Part shown: positions 29,862 through 36,427 of the stretch, one piece after another | How the letters are laid out: the number at the start of each line of letters is the position of its first letter | Numbering within the stretch: position 1 is the stretch's first letter | Assembly: GCF_000186865.1 (NCBI RefSeq) | Contig: NW_008705564.1 | Span: 2,754,965 to 2,791,391, forward strand | From: Aureococcus anophagefferens | Lineage: Eukaryota > Sar > Pelagophyceae > Pelagomonadales > Pelagomonadaceae | DNA length: 36,427 nucleotides | Reading direction: 5' to 3' | Made by a program: the position numbers and the translations under genes | Notes under the pieces: model-generated | Databases searched by the model: none | Told to the model about the DNA's origin: nothing | The model's input: only the letters and a program-made list of their open reading frames with translations

Positions 29862-30276
29862 ATCCGCTGCGGACCGCGGGCGCCGAGGAGCGCCGCCGCG
29901 CTCCCCTTCGTGCGACGCCCCGCGCCGCGCTTCCCTTCGTTCGACGCCCCGCGCCGCGCTCCCCTTCGCCCGACGCCCCGCGCCGCGCTCGTCGACTGCT
30001 ATGGCGCGCGCGCTGCCGCTCGCTCGTCGACTCCCGCCGTAACTACCGTAGTGACCACATGCGATCGCTGGCGCGGCGAGCTATCGTACTACCGTGACTT
30101 CTAGTAGTAGTACCACGGGATCAGCACGTCGGCCCCGACGAACGAGCTACCGCGCTGCAGACGCCACACGCGACCAGCGCGCGTTCGTTCGGCCGCTAAG
30201 CCTTACGCTCGGTCGTTAAACTTTACAGTGCGGGGAGAGGGGGGAGCGCGCGGCGCCCGCGCGCGCCGGGCGCGCC
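29862..30276. other. Intergenic region between H2B and uL10 genes
   Basis: It holds the 29-bp tandem repeat and an AT-richer stretch at 30030-30120 (including CTAGTAGTAGTACC). I checked for tRNA-like cloverleafs and saw none. No recognisable gene. Confidence 0.4.
29894..29990. repeat. 29-bp tandem repeat, about 3.3 copies
   Basis: Units at 29894-29922, 29923-29951 and 29952-29980 follow CGCCGCGCT(C/T)CCCTTCG then (TGC/TTC/CCC)GACGCCCCG, with a partial fourth copy. It lies just after the H2B 3' processing region. Confidence 0.9.
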
Positions 30277-31229
30277 CTAGAGCTTCTCCTCGTCGACGAC
30301 CTTCTTGAGGCGGATGGCGATGCCGCGGGGCCCGCCCTTGGCGAGGTTGATGGACTTGGCGATGCCCTGGGCGCCGGCCATGTTGATGCCGACGGCGAGG
30401 CGCGTCATGAGCTCGGGCAGCGTCGGCAAATCCTTGATCGCCGCGACCTTTTTCGCGTCGAGCACCTCGCCCTCGAAGAGGCCGCCCTTGATGCCCTGGG
30501 TCTCCTTGAGGCCGTTGTCCTTGACCCAGCCCTCGTAGGCCGTGAGCGACGCCTTGAGGTCGGACTCGGGCGCGAAGATCCAGAGGTTGGACCGCGTGAG
30601 GAGCGCGTCGTCGACCTGCTCGACGAGCGCCGCGTCCCAGCCGCTCGCCTCGCCCGCGCGCTTCATGAGCGTGTTCTTCACCATGCGCGCCTTGGACGTC
30701 TCCGGGAGCTTGTCGCGGAGGTCGTCGAGGACCTTGATCTCCATGCCGGTGCCGTCGACGGTGAACGCGAGCATCGCGTCGCCGAGGTCCGCGGCGACGG
30801 ACTCGACGGTCTTCGCCTTGCCCGCGCCCGTGGACGTGCGCCCGAGGGGCGTCGCCGTGCGCCCGCCCTGCACGACCACGCCCGACCGGCGGAAGGGCGC
30901 CGCGGGCGCCTGCCACGCGGCGGCGACGGCGACGGCGAGCGCCGCGGACCTGGGGGGGGGGAGAACGAGGGGTCGCGGACGAAGACAGCGACGCGCGAGG
31001 CGGCGCGCGCGCGCGCGACGGCGCGCGGGGGGTGCCGGCGGCGCTCCGGGTTGTCGCGGCGCGGCGCGGGCCCGGTCCGCGGCCGCGACGGCGTCTCCGA
31101 CGTCAGGCGCGCCGCGGGGGCGTCCGCCGGCCGCGTCGCGCGGCGCGATCTCGTCGCGCGCGGTCCGGCGGGGCCCCAAAAGCGAAAATCGACGCCGCGG
31201 GCGCACAAATACCGTCTCTGAGGCGCCAT
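30277..31229 (-). CDS. RPL10: Plastid ribosomal protein uL10 (L10), nuclear-encoded, first exon 17 nt
   Basis: The exons are 31229..31213 and 30949..30277, giving 229 residues. The short first exon encodes MAPQR. The 263-bp intron starts GTATTT and ends in a C-run followed by AG. Together the exons give a leader MAPQRRSAALAVAVAAAWQAP, a plausible signal peptide, then APFRRSG as a transit peptide. The mature part is uL10: KAKTVESVAADLGDAMLAFT, VKNTLMKRAGEASGWDAALV, LWIFAPESDLKASLTAYEGW, IKGGLFEGEVLDAKKVAAIK, and LPTLPELMTRLAVGINMAGA near the L7/L12-binding C-terminus. The upstream frame alone is open to 31242 but gives a poor Arg-rich leader, so the spliced form is preferred. It is divergent from the four-introner gene, with 108 bp between start codons. 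Confidence 0.88.
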
Positions 31230-31337
31230 CGTGGACCTTCAAGCCCTCAGCTCAGCAGCTTCGCCGAGGTCCGTCACTGCTACTCTCTTCAACGCCGACC
31301 CCAAGCCAGCGCTTCCCCCAAAGCTGCCCCATCCAGC

Positions 31338-34046
31338 ATGGCCACACCGAACGAGGAGGCCCGCGAGTCGGACCACATGCCCGCCTTCCCCGCCGGCGAC
31401 GACGAGCAGATCATGGCGCCCCACTTGCGCGAGGACGCCGAGGTCGTCGCGCTGACGGCGCTGGCGTCGCGCTACGCGCCCTTCGACCCCCTGGTCGCCC
31501 TGCGCCTCTTCCGCGCCGAGCTCTGCGCCGGCGACCGCGTCGAGCTCCCGGCGCTCCTCGACGCGCTGGCCGCCGTCGCGCCGCGGCTCGTCGACGCCGG
31601 CGACCCCGTGCTCCGCACGCTCTGCGACGGCTCGGCCGTGTCCGCGTTCCTGCGGCGCCGCGCTCCCGCGGACGCCGACGGCGCGCAGCGCGTGGACTAC
31701 GCGCTCTGGCAGCAGCTCGTCTGGCGCTGCGTCGACGAGGCGCTGCCGGAGCTGCGGCGGCGCGCGCTGCTCCACGGCCAGTGCTACTGGGGCCTCGGCC
31801 GCAACGTCCGGACCGGCGTGGCCACTGGTTTGGGGGGTCCCCGCCAAACTTCAGAACTCTCCATCTCGGTCACATCGAAGTCGATTCGGCTGATTTTTGG
31901 ACGAATCGATTGCTCTCATCGAGTTCTCGAAGCACAGCCGAAGATTACGGCGCACATTTGATTCCTCACAGGTCCGGACCGGGAGCGCGAGCCGCGTCGT
32001 CCGCACGTCGATGCACAAGCAGCGGTCCCTGTCGTCCGCGGGCGCGTTCCAGGAGGACTGGGACGACCGCTGCGCGCGCTGCGGCGCCTGCGGGGCGCGC
32101 GCCGTGCAGGCCCTCGACGCGCGGTGCGTCCGCGTCGCCGGCGCGCCGACGGCCGCGTGGGAATCGACCGCTGGTTTGGGACGTCCCGACCAAACTTGAG
32201 AACTCTCTAGCTCGGTCAAATCGAAGTCGATTCGGCTGATTTTTGGACGGATCGATGGCTCTCGTCGAGTTCTCGAAGCACGGCGGAAGAGCTCGCGTCG
32301 AAACGGTCGTATACGCGCACATTGAAGTCGGGTTGAAGATTTGGAGTTCCGCGCAGGCCGCGGGGCTGGCTCGTCGACGCGTGCTTCGCGGCGCGGAACA
32401 ACTCGCACACGGTCTTCGGGTGTGTGGCCGCCGACGCGGCCCACCCCTACACGCGGTCCATGCGCGTCACGGCGGAGCTCTTCCGGTTGGCGGTGCTCGC
32501 GTTGATCGCGCCTGTGTGGAAACCAACCACTGGTTCAGGGGGGTCCTGACCAAACTTCAGAATTCTCTAGCTCGATCAAATCGAAGTCGATTCGGCTGAT
32601 TTTTGGACGGATCGATTGCTCTCGTCGAGGTCTCGAAGCACAGCGAAAGAGTCTGGTCTAAATCGTTCGATTACGCACACATTGAAGTCGAGTTGAAGAT
32701 TTGAATTCCACACAGGATCGCGCTCGCGGTGTCGCGCCAGGTCTACGTCGGCGAGCTGTTGGCGCGGTTCTCCCGCGCGGGCGCGGACGAGCCGCCGGCG
32801 ATCACGCTGGGCTACCGCTGCGGCGAGGTGCTTTTGTTCGTCGTCTTCGTGGCCGTGCCCGCGCGGCTCGCGGGCTTTCTCGCGCGCCTCGCGCTCACGT
32901 GCGCGTGCACGCACCACAAAAACCGCGCGCCGCTGGAGCGCCTCTTCCGCGGCGGCCGTTTGGTCGCCTGGCTCACGTACCGCCTCGCCGACGACGTCGG
33001 CCAGCTCGCGGGACAGGCCGCGGACAGCGTGCGGTCGCCGGCCAAGGCCGACGTCGAGGCCGGCGACGCCGTGATCGCCGACCAGCCCCGCCCCGCCGAG
33101 CGGCGGCGCGTCACGGGCCGCCAGACCGCGGCGTTGCGGCGCTGCGGGGAAGTGAGATCCGGCGCGCACGCGGACGGCTTCGCGGGCATGGCCGTGGTCC
33201 TGACGGCCGCGACGATCCTCTGCGCGTACTCGTACGTCGTCTACGACTCGTCCAGCGCGCGGGACCGGCTCCGGTCGACGCTCCTCTTCTTCCTCGGGGG
33301 GCTGGCCGTCGGCGACGTGCTCTTCGGCGTCGTCGTCGCCGTGCTGTGCTGCCCCGTGCCGAAATCGACCAGTGAGCTGGGTTATCCCAACCAAACTTCA
33401 GAACTCTCTAGCTCGGTCAAATCGAAGTCGATTCGGCTGATTTTTGGGCGAATCGATTGCTCTCGTCGAGTTCTCGAAGCACGGCAGAGGACATTGTGTC
33501 GAAGCCGTCGAAAAAGCTCACATTGCCGTTGGGTTGAAGATTTGATTTCCGCACAGGTGCTGCCAGCACTCGACGCGGTACCGCGGCGCGGTCTGCGCTT
33601 TGGGCTCGGAGACGGGCGGCGTGCGCTTCGGGCGCTGGGGCGAGGAGCGGTGCGTGGCCGACGCGGCGCGTACCTTGGGGCGGCCCCTGGGCGACCGCGA
33701 GGCGCGGGCCGCGCTCGACGCCGCGTTCGCGCCGGTCGTGGACCCGTGCCCCTACGACCGCGGGAACCGCCTCGTGGCCCGCTTCTGCTGCGCGGTGTCC
33801 GCGCTGAAGCGCACGCGGCCCGAGGACGCGCGCGACGCGCCCTACGTGGCGCGGGGCCACCGCGCGCCCGAGGACTCGCGAAGGCGCGGGCCGACGCCGG
33901 CGTGTCCGACGTTGGCCCAGCCGGGCGCGGACGGGCCGCCGCTCTCCGCGCACGTGCGCATGCCCCGCGCGCTCGCGCCGCGGAAGACGACGCCCCAGCG
34001 CCACGGCTCGCCGGAGCGCGCGCCGTCCACCGTGGACCTCGCCTAG
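31338..34046 (+). CDS. Multi-pass membrane protein of unknown function carrying four introner introns
   Basis: The exons are 31338..31805, 31972..32156, 32357..32515, 32716..33345 and 33557..34046, giving 643 residues with consistent phases. The N-terminal 160 residues look soluble (VALTALASRYAPFDPLVALR). A Cys cluster, CARCGACG, follows. Then WLVDACFAARNNSHTVFGCV and HPYTRSMRVTAELFRLAVLA lead into hydrophobic helices (LAVLALIA, VLLFVVFVAVPARLAGFL, MAVVLTAATILCAYSYVVYD, STLLFFLGGLAVGDVLFGVV). The end is a Pro/Arg-rich cytosolic-looking tail. The 'NNSHTVFGC...HPYTR' stretch before the first helix may be a luminal segment. I do not recognise the family. Two of the introns (A4 and A5) need or may use an element-borne donor, adding four residues each. 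Confidence 0.72.
31814..31971 (+). mobile_element. Introner element, family A copy A3 (158 bp, shortened)
   Basis: The TSD GTCCGGAC lies at 31806-31813 and 31972-31979. The left terminus has eroded to CGGCGTGGCCACTGG; the right end is GATTCCTCACAG. The intron 31806..31971 (166 bp) uses the TSD GT. About 45 bp are missing near the 3' half compared with A5. Removal gives GRNVRTGSAS. Confidence 0.9.
32153..32356 (+). mobile_element. Introner element, family A copy A4 (204 bp)
   Basis: It has the family A core with diverged left terminus CCGCGTGGGAATC and right end GAGTTCCGCGCAG. The flanking 8-mers are GCCGACGG (32145-32152) and GCCGCGGG (32357-32364), matching at six of eight. The in-frame intron is 32157..32356 with donor GTGGGAATC inside the element. 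A GC donor at the TSD (32145) would also keep the frame. Confidence 0.85.
32512..32715 (+). mobile_element. Introner element, family A copy A5 (204 bp), TSD lacks a GT or GC donor
   Basis: The perfect TSD GATCGCGC lies at 32504-32511 and 32716-32723, with termini CTGTGTGGAAACC and GAATTCCACACAG. The TSD begins GA, so it cannot supply a donor. The element's own GTGGAAACC (32516) gives an in-frame 200-bp intron, 32516..32715, adding four codons relative to exact excision (ALIAPVIALAVSR). Confidence 0.92.
33354..33556 (+). mobile_element. Introner element, family A copy A6 (203 bp)
   Basis: The TSD GTGCTGCC lies at 33346-33353 and 33557-33564. The left end has diverged to CCGTGCCGAAATC; the right end is GATTTCCGCACAG. 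The intron 33346..33556 (211 bp) uses the TSD GT. Removal gives VAVLCCQHSTRYRG. Confidence 0.93.
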
Positions 34047-34141
34047 CCTGTGTTTTGGGGGCCTCGGGGAGGGGCCCAGACCCCGGCGAAGGTCGTCGGC
34101 GAGACGCCATACATTGCAGTGGCAGAGTCGAGTGCTCGGGC

Positions 34142-35251
34142 ATGACGCTGCCGAGCATGTCGACGTCGAGGCGCGCCGGAACGGTCTCCTTGCTGCTGCC
34201 GCTCTGCGCCCTGGCGCTCCAGCGGCCCGCGGCGCCGCCGTCGTCGCGCGTCGTCGTCTCCGGCGCCTACGGCGACTCGTTGGCGTCGAAGAAGATGGCC
34301 TACGCCGTCGAGCTCGGCCCCTGCCCTCCGCCGGACCCCCTCGACTTCATGGGGCCCATGCTCGTCCAGGGCGCGTCGTCCGTGCTCCGCGAGGCCGGCG
34401 CGGGCGCCATCTTCGTCGCAAACGGCGACCTGCTGGCGACCGTCGGCGACGAGCAGCGGGCGCACGCGGCCGCGCATCCCGCGGACGGCGCGGTCGCGGT
34501 CGTCTACAGCGGCGCCGGCGCCGCGCCGGCGGGCGCCGACGCCTTCCTCGTGCGCTGCGACGCGGCGGACCTCGCGGCCATGGCGCCGGCGGTGGTCGAA
34601 GCCGCGAGCGCCGGCGGCGCGCCGGTCCTTTGCGTCGACGGCCTCGCGACCGCGGCCGCGTGCGCCGCGGCGGCGCGCGCGGCGCTCGAGCTCGGCGCCG
34701 AGGCGCTCGTCGTCGCCGGCGGCGGCGACCCCCTGGCGAACGGCCCGCCGCCGGACGGAGCCTTCGCCGTGCCGCTCGTCCGCGGCCTCGACTTCGACGG
34801 CGACGACGTCGACGCGCTCGACGCGGAGGCGCACGCCGCGGGGCCGCGGGGCTACGCGGGCGTCGCGTTGCTCGCGGCGCCCGGCGCCGCGGAGGCGTCG
34901 CCCGCGGACCTGAGCGGCCGACTGGCGGACGCGATGGCCGTGCTCCGGTCGAAGCGGTCGCGCGCGTTCGCGGGCACGTGGTCCCAGGTCAACAGCGCGC
35001 TCTTCGCGAGCGAGGCGCAGGAGGAGGCCGTCCGCTGGGGCAAGTACATGGAGTCGACGACCAAGGCGGGCCTCGTCGAGGCGATGAACGACACGCCGAG
35101 CGCGGACCCGGACTTCGACGAGGAACGGGGCGACTACGTCGCCTTCGACGACGGGTCCTCCGCCGGCGGCAACGACGCCGGCCACCTCGAGGGCGACGCG
35201 CGCCAGGCGGCGCTCGACGAGCTCGGCGACAGGGACGGCTGGAACAACTAG
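34142..35251 (+). CDS. Plastid-targeted protein of unknown function
   Basis: The protein is 369 residues from MTLPSMSTSRRAGTVSLLLP (364 from the second Met at 34157). The leader is a signal peptide, LLLPLCALALQRPAAP, then a short Ser/Arg transit segment. The mature part starts near VVVSGAYGDSLASKKMAYAV. It contains MLVQGASSVLREAGAGAIFV and DLLATVGDEQRAH, and a repeat-like central region rich in Ala, Gly and Asp, suggestive of an alpha/beta sandwich such as a flavin- or lyase-type barrel. The last third has RSRAFAGTWSQVNSALFASE, then WGKYMESTTKAG and an acidic tail. I do not recognise the family. The hydrophobic alternation (ALVVAGGGDPLANG) may point to a phosphate-binding loop, but this is speculative. 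It is intronless. Confidence 0.65.
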   Translation: MTLPSMSTSRRAGTVSLLLPLCALALQRPAAPPSSRVVVSGAYGDSLASKKMAYAVELGPCPPPDPLDFMGPMLVQGASSVLREAGAGAIFVANGDLLATVGDEQRAHAAAHPADGAVAVVYSGAGAAPAGADAFLVRCDAADLAAMAPAVVEAASAGGAPVLCVDGLATAAACAAAARAALELGAEALVVAGGGDPLANGPPPDGAFAVPLVRGLDFDGDDVDALDAEAHAAGPRGYAGVALLAAPGAAEASPADLSGRLADAMAVLRSKRSRAFAGTWSQVNSALFASEAQEEAVRWGKYMESTTKAGLVEAMNDTPSADPDFDEERGDYVAFDDGSSAGGNDAGHLEGDARQAALDELGDRDGWNN

Positions 35252-35332
35252 GGCGCGCGCGTATACGTAATCGGCCCGCCGAGGCGGCTCTACGACGACG
35301 CACCGACCGTCGGGACATTCCTGGTTGTGCTT

Positions 35333-35818
35333 TTACCAGAAGTCGTCGTAGGGCGCGTCCCAGTAGCAGATCTCGTCGAAGCCGCCTCGGTCGAAGCCCG
35401 AGCGGCCGCGGTAGTCGACGGGGCCGTGGTGGGGCGAGTCGATGTGGCCCCCGTAGTGGTAGCCCTCCGGGTCCCGGAGCGCGCGGCGGTAGTCGTAGGT
35501 GTAGCCGCGGTCGTGGTAGTTGTCCCGGACCGAGCGCGCGTAGGGCGAGTCGAAGGTGCCGAAGCCGTACATGCCCCGCCCGGCGACGCCGCGGGAGTTG
35601 CCCCGCCACCAGCTGGGGGGCCCGAAGCGCGGGCCGTAGTATTCGCCGTAGCCGCCGCCGAAGCCGCCGTCGTAGAGGCCGAAGCCGCCGTCGTAGCCGC
35701 CGTCGTAGAGGTAGTCGTCCCCCCACATCTTCGATTGCGCGACGCGCTGGCTCTGCTTCCGCGGAACGAACGCATCGGTGGCGGCGAGCGCGAGGGCGAG
35801 CGTGAGGGCGCGGACCAT
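35333..35818 (-). CDS. Plastid-targeted Gly/Tyr-rich low-complexity protein
   Basis: The protein is 161 residues. The leader MVRALTLALALAATDAFVPR has a signal peptide and the AFVP motif of stramenopile plastid proteins. The mature part opens KMWGDDYLYDGGYDGGFGLY and is rich in Gly, Tyr, Asp and Phe (YDGGFGGGYGEYYGPRFGPP). It is followed by Arg/Tyr/His-rich sequence (DNYHDRGYTYDYRRALRDPE and HYGGHIDSPHHGP) and a Trp/Tyr-rich end (ICYWDAPYDDFW). No globular domain is recognisable. The composition suggests a disordered or phase-separating protein, which is inference. The gene is convergent with the preceding plastid protein gene (81 bp between stops). Confidence 0.75.
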   Translation of the reverse strand: MVRALTLALALAATDAFVPRKQSQRVAQSKMWGDDYLYDGGYDGGFGLYDGGFGGGYGEYYGPRFGPPSWWRGNSRGVAGRGMYGFGTFDSPYARSVRDNYHDRGYTYDYRRALRDPEGYHYGGHIDSPHHGPVDYRGRSGFDRGGFDEICYWDAPYDDFW

Positions 35819-36060
35819 CGTGTTCTCGAGCTCGTTGGTCTTATATCTCGAGCTCTATCGGCCCATGCGTGAGTGTGACGTGGGGAAACAAGTGGGAAAC
35901 AGTGACTTCAATCAAGGCCTTCGCGGCCGCGAAAGCTCGAGAGCGTGTCGCGATGAACGCGCGTCGGGGCGCCCGCGCGCGGACAGCGTCCGGCCATGCT
36001 CGCGCCCCCCATCTGCCGAGGAGTCTTACGCTCGGGCGTCTCGCGCCGCCGCCGCGGCCG

Positions 36061-36427
36061 CTAGCCCTCGAGGGCCGAGCGCCACTGGTCGACGAGCAGC
36101 TGCTCCTTGCGCGCGCGGCAGCCGGGCACGACGCACCGCTCGTCGCTGCAGCCGCGGACGTGGAGGAGCACGAGCGTCGCGACGCGCTTGCAGTCGAGGC
36201 ACTCGCCGCGGGGCGCGGCGCACGCGGCGCTGTGCGCGAGGTAGCCCCGCATCTTCGCGCACGAGAGGCGCTTGCAGCCGACGCCGTCGCAGCGGCTCGC
36301 GTGCTCGAGCGCGCGCATGTGGAGCTCGATGGCCTGGCGCTTCGCCGCGCGCTGGGCCTCGGGGCCCTCGGCGCCGCTGAGCGCGTCCTCGACGGCGCGC
36401 CCTTGGGCGTCGACCGCGCGGTCGGCG
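36061..36427 (-). CDS. TAZ zinc-finger protein, 5' end outside window
   Basis: The frame is open from the right window edge to the stop at 36061, so the N-terminus is missing; an internal Met at 36318 is not the start. The visible 122 residues contain EAQRAAKRQAIELHMRALEH followed by a TAZ finger: HASRCDGVGCKRLSCAKMRG, then LAHSAACAAPRGECLDCKRV and HVRGCSDERCVVPGC. The spacing of the His and Cys residues matches the three HCCC zinc sites of TAZ domains. TAZ domains in CBP/p300-type acetyltransferases and plant BT proteins bind activation domains of transcription factors. Here the finger is C-terminal. Whether a catalytic domain lies upstream cannot be seen. Confidence 0.85.
   Translation of the reverse strand, partial: ADRAVDAQGRAVEDALSGAEGPEAQRAAKRQAIELHMRALEHASRCDGVGCKRLSCAKMRGYLAHSAACAAPRGECLDCKRVATLVLLHVRGCSDERCVVPGCRARKEQLLVDQWRSALEG

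Noticed and set aside
29862..30276. tRNA or other small RNA gene
   Set aside because: The AT-richer stretch near 30030-30120 has no cloverleaf arms, T-loop motif or A/B box pair that I can find.
30950..31242. Unspliced uL10 start at 31242 (MKVHDGASETVF)
   Set aside because: It would give a roughly 100-residue Arg/Pro-rich leader. Splicing GTATTT...C-run-AG from the ATG at 31229 gives a normal signal-plus-transit peptide.
32729..35251. 840-codon plus-strand open frame spanning two genes and introner A6
   Set aside because: The first part is exon 4 of the introner-rich gene, the middle reads through introner A6 and the shadow frame of exon 5, and the end is the separate plastid protein gene with its own signal peptide. 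The frames coincide by chance.

Overview
This window looks like nuclear DNA of a compact, GC-rich photosynthetic stramenopile. The best fit is a pelagophyte close to Aureococcus anophagefferens. Four things support this: a complete core-histone cluster, spliceosomal introns, many bipartite plastid-targeting leaders (signal peptide followed by an AF/AFxP-like motif), and nine copies of short non-autonomous elements that match the 'introner elements' published for Aureococcus. The species name is an inference; the rest can be read in the sequence.

Layout, left to right. 1-2854 (-): degenerate SF1-helicase-like gene with one introner. 2972-3439 (+): centrin-like EF-hand protein. 3755-4240 (+): small plastid membrane protein. 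4293-4781 (-): PPC/DUF296 protein. 5037-6689 (-): ankyrin protein. 6881-8489 (+): FAH-family hydrolase with one introner. 8702-9253 (+): probable thylakoid-lumen protein. 9263-10261 (-): SAM methyltransferase. 10581-11186 (+): PTPS-III-like pterin enzyme. 11525-12655 (-): plastid GAPDH. 13356-16388 (-): multi-exon SulP/STAS transporter with one introner and an assembly gap. 16450-18845 (+): YWTD propeller with a Pro/Ser-rich tail. 19312-20106 (+): ankyrin protein. 20151-22450 (-): ankyrin-MYND protein with two introners. 22584-23651 (+): RSPH14. 23696-25294 (-): COG0523 metal-chaperone GTPase. 25448-26803 (-): membrane protein. 27146-29861: H3/H4 and H2A/H2B divergent pairs. 30277-31229 (-): plastid uL10. 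31338-34046 (+): membrane protein with four introners. 34142-35251 (+): plastid protein. 35333-35818 (-): plastid Gly/Tyr-rich protein. 36061 to the edge (-): TAZ zinc finger.

The standout system is the introner elements. Family A (six copies) has CTGTGTGGAAATC-type inverted termini; family B (three copies) has CTGGGCAGGAAAAGG-type termini. They share a homologous core but have different ends. Most copies are flanked by 8-bp target duplications, and removing each copy restores an uninterrupted reading frame. The element always supplies the 3' AG. The 5' donor is a GT in the duplicated target in five copies. It is apparently a GC in others, and in one copy (TSD GATCGCGC) it must come from the element's own terminus. 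That internal donor lies exactly 12 nt from the start of the TSD, so choosing it never changes the frame.

A second coherent system is the histone cluster. All four genes share a CA-rich 5' leader motif and a 16-nt 3' stem-loop with a UUCG-type loop followed by ACCC, with a purine-rich GAAGA motif 8-10 nt beyond. The H2B gene has a probable GC-AG intron. Genes are very tightly packed; divergent start codons are often only 60-260 bp apart and some convergent stops only 9-53 bp apart. Long antisense ORFs are a by-product of roughly 70% GC and were not annotated.
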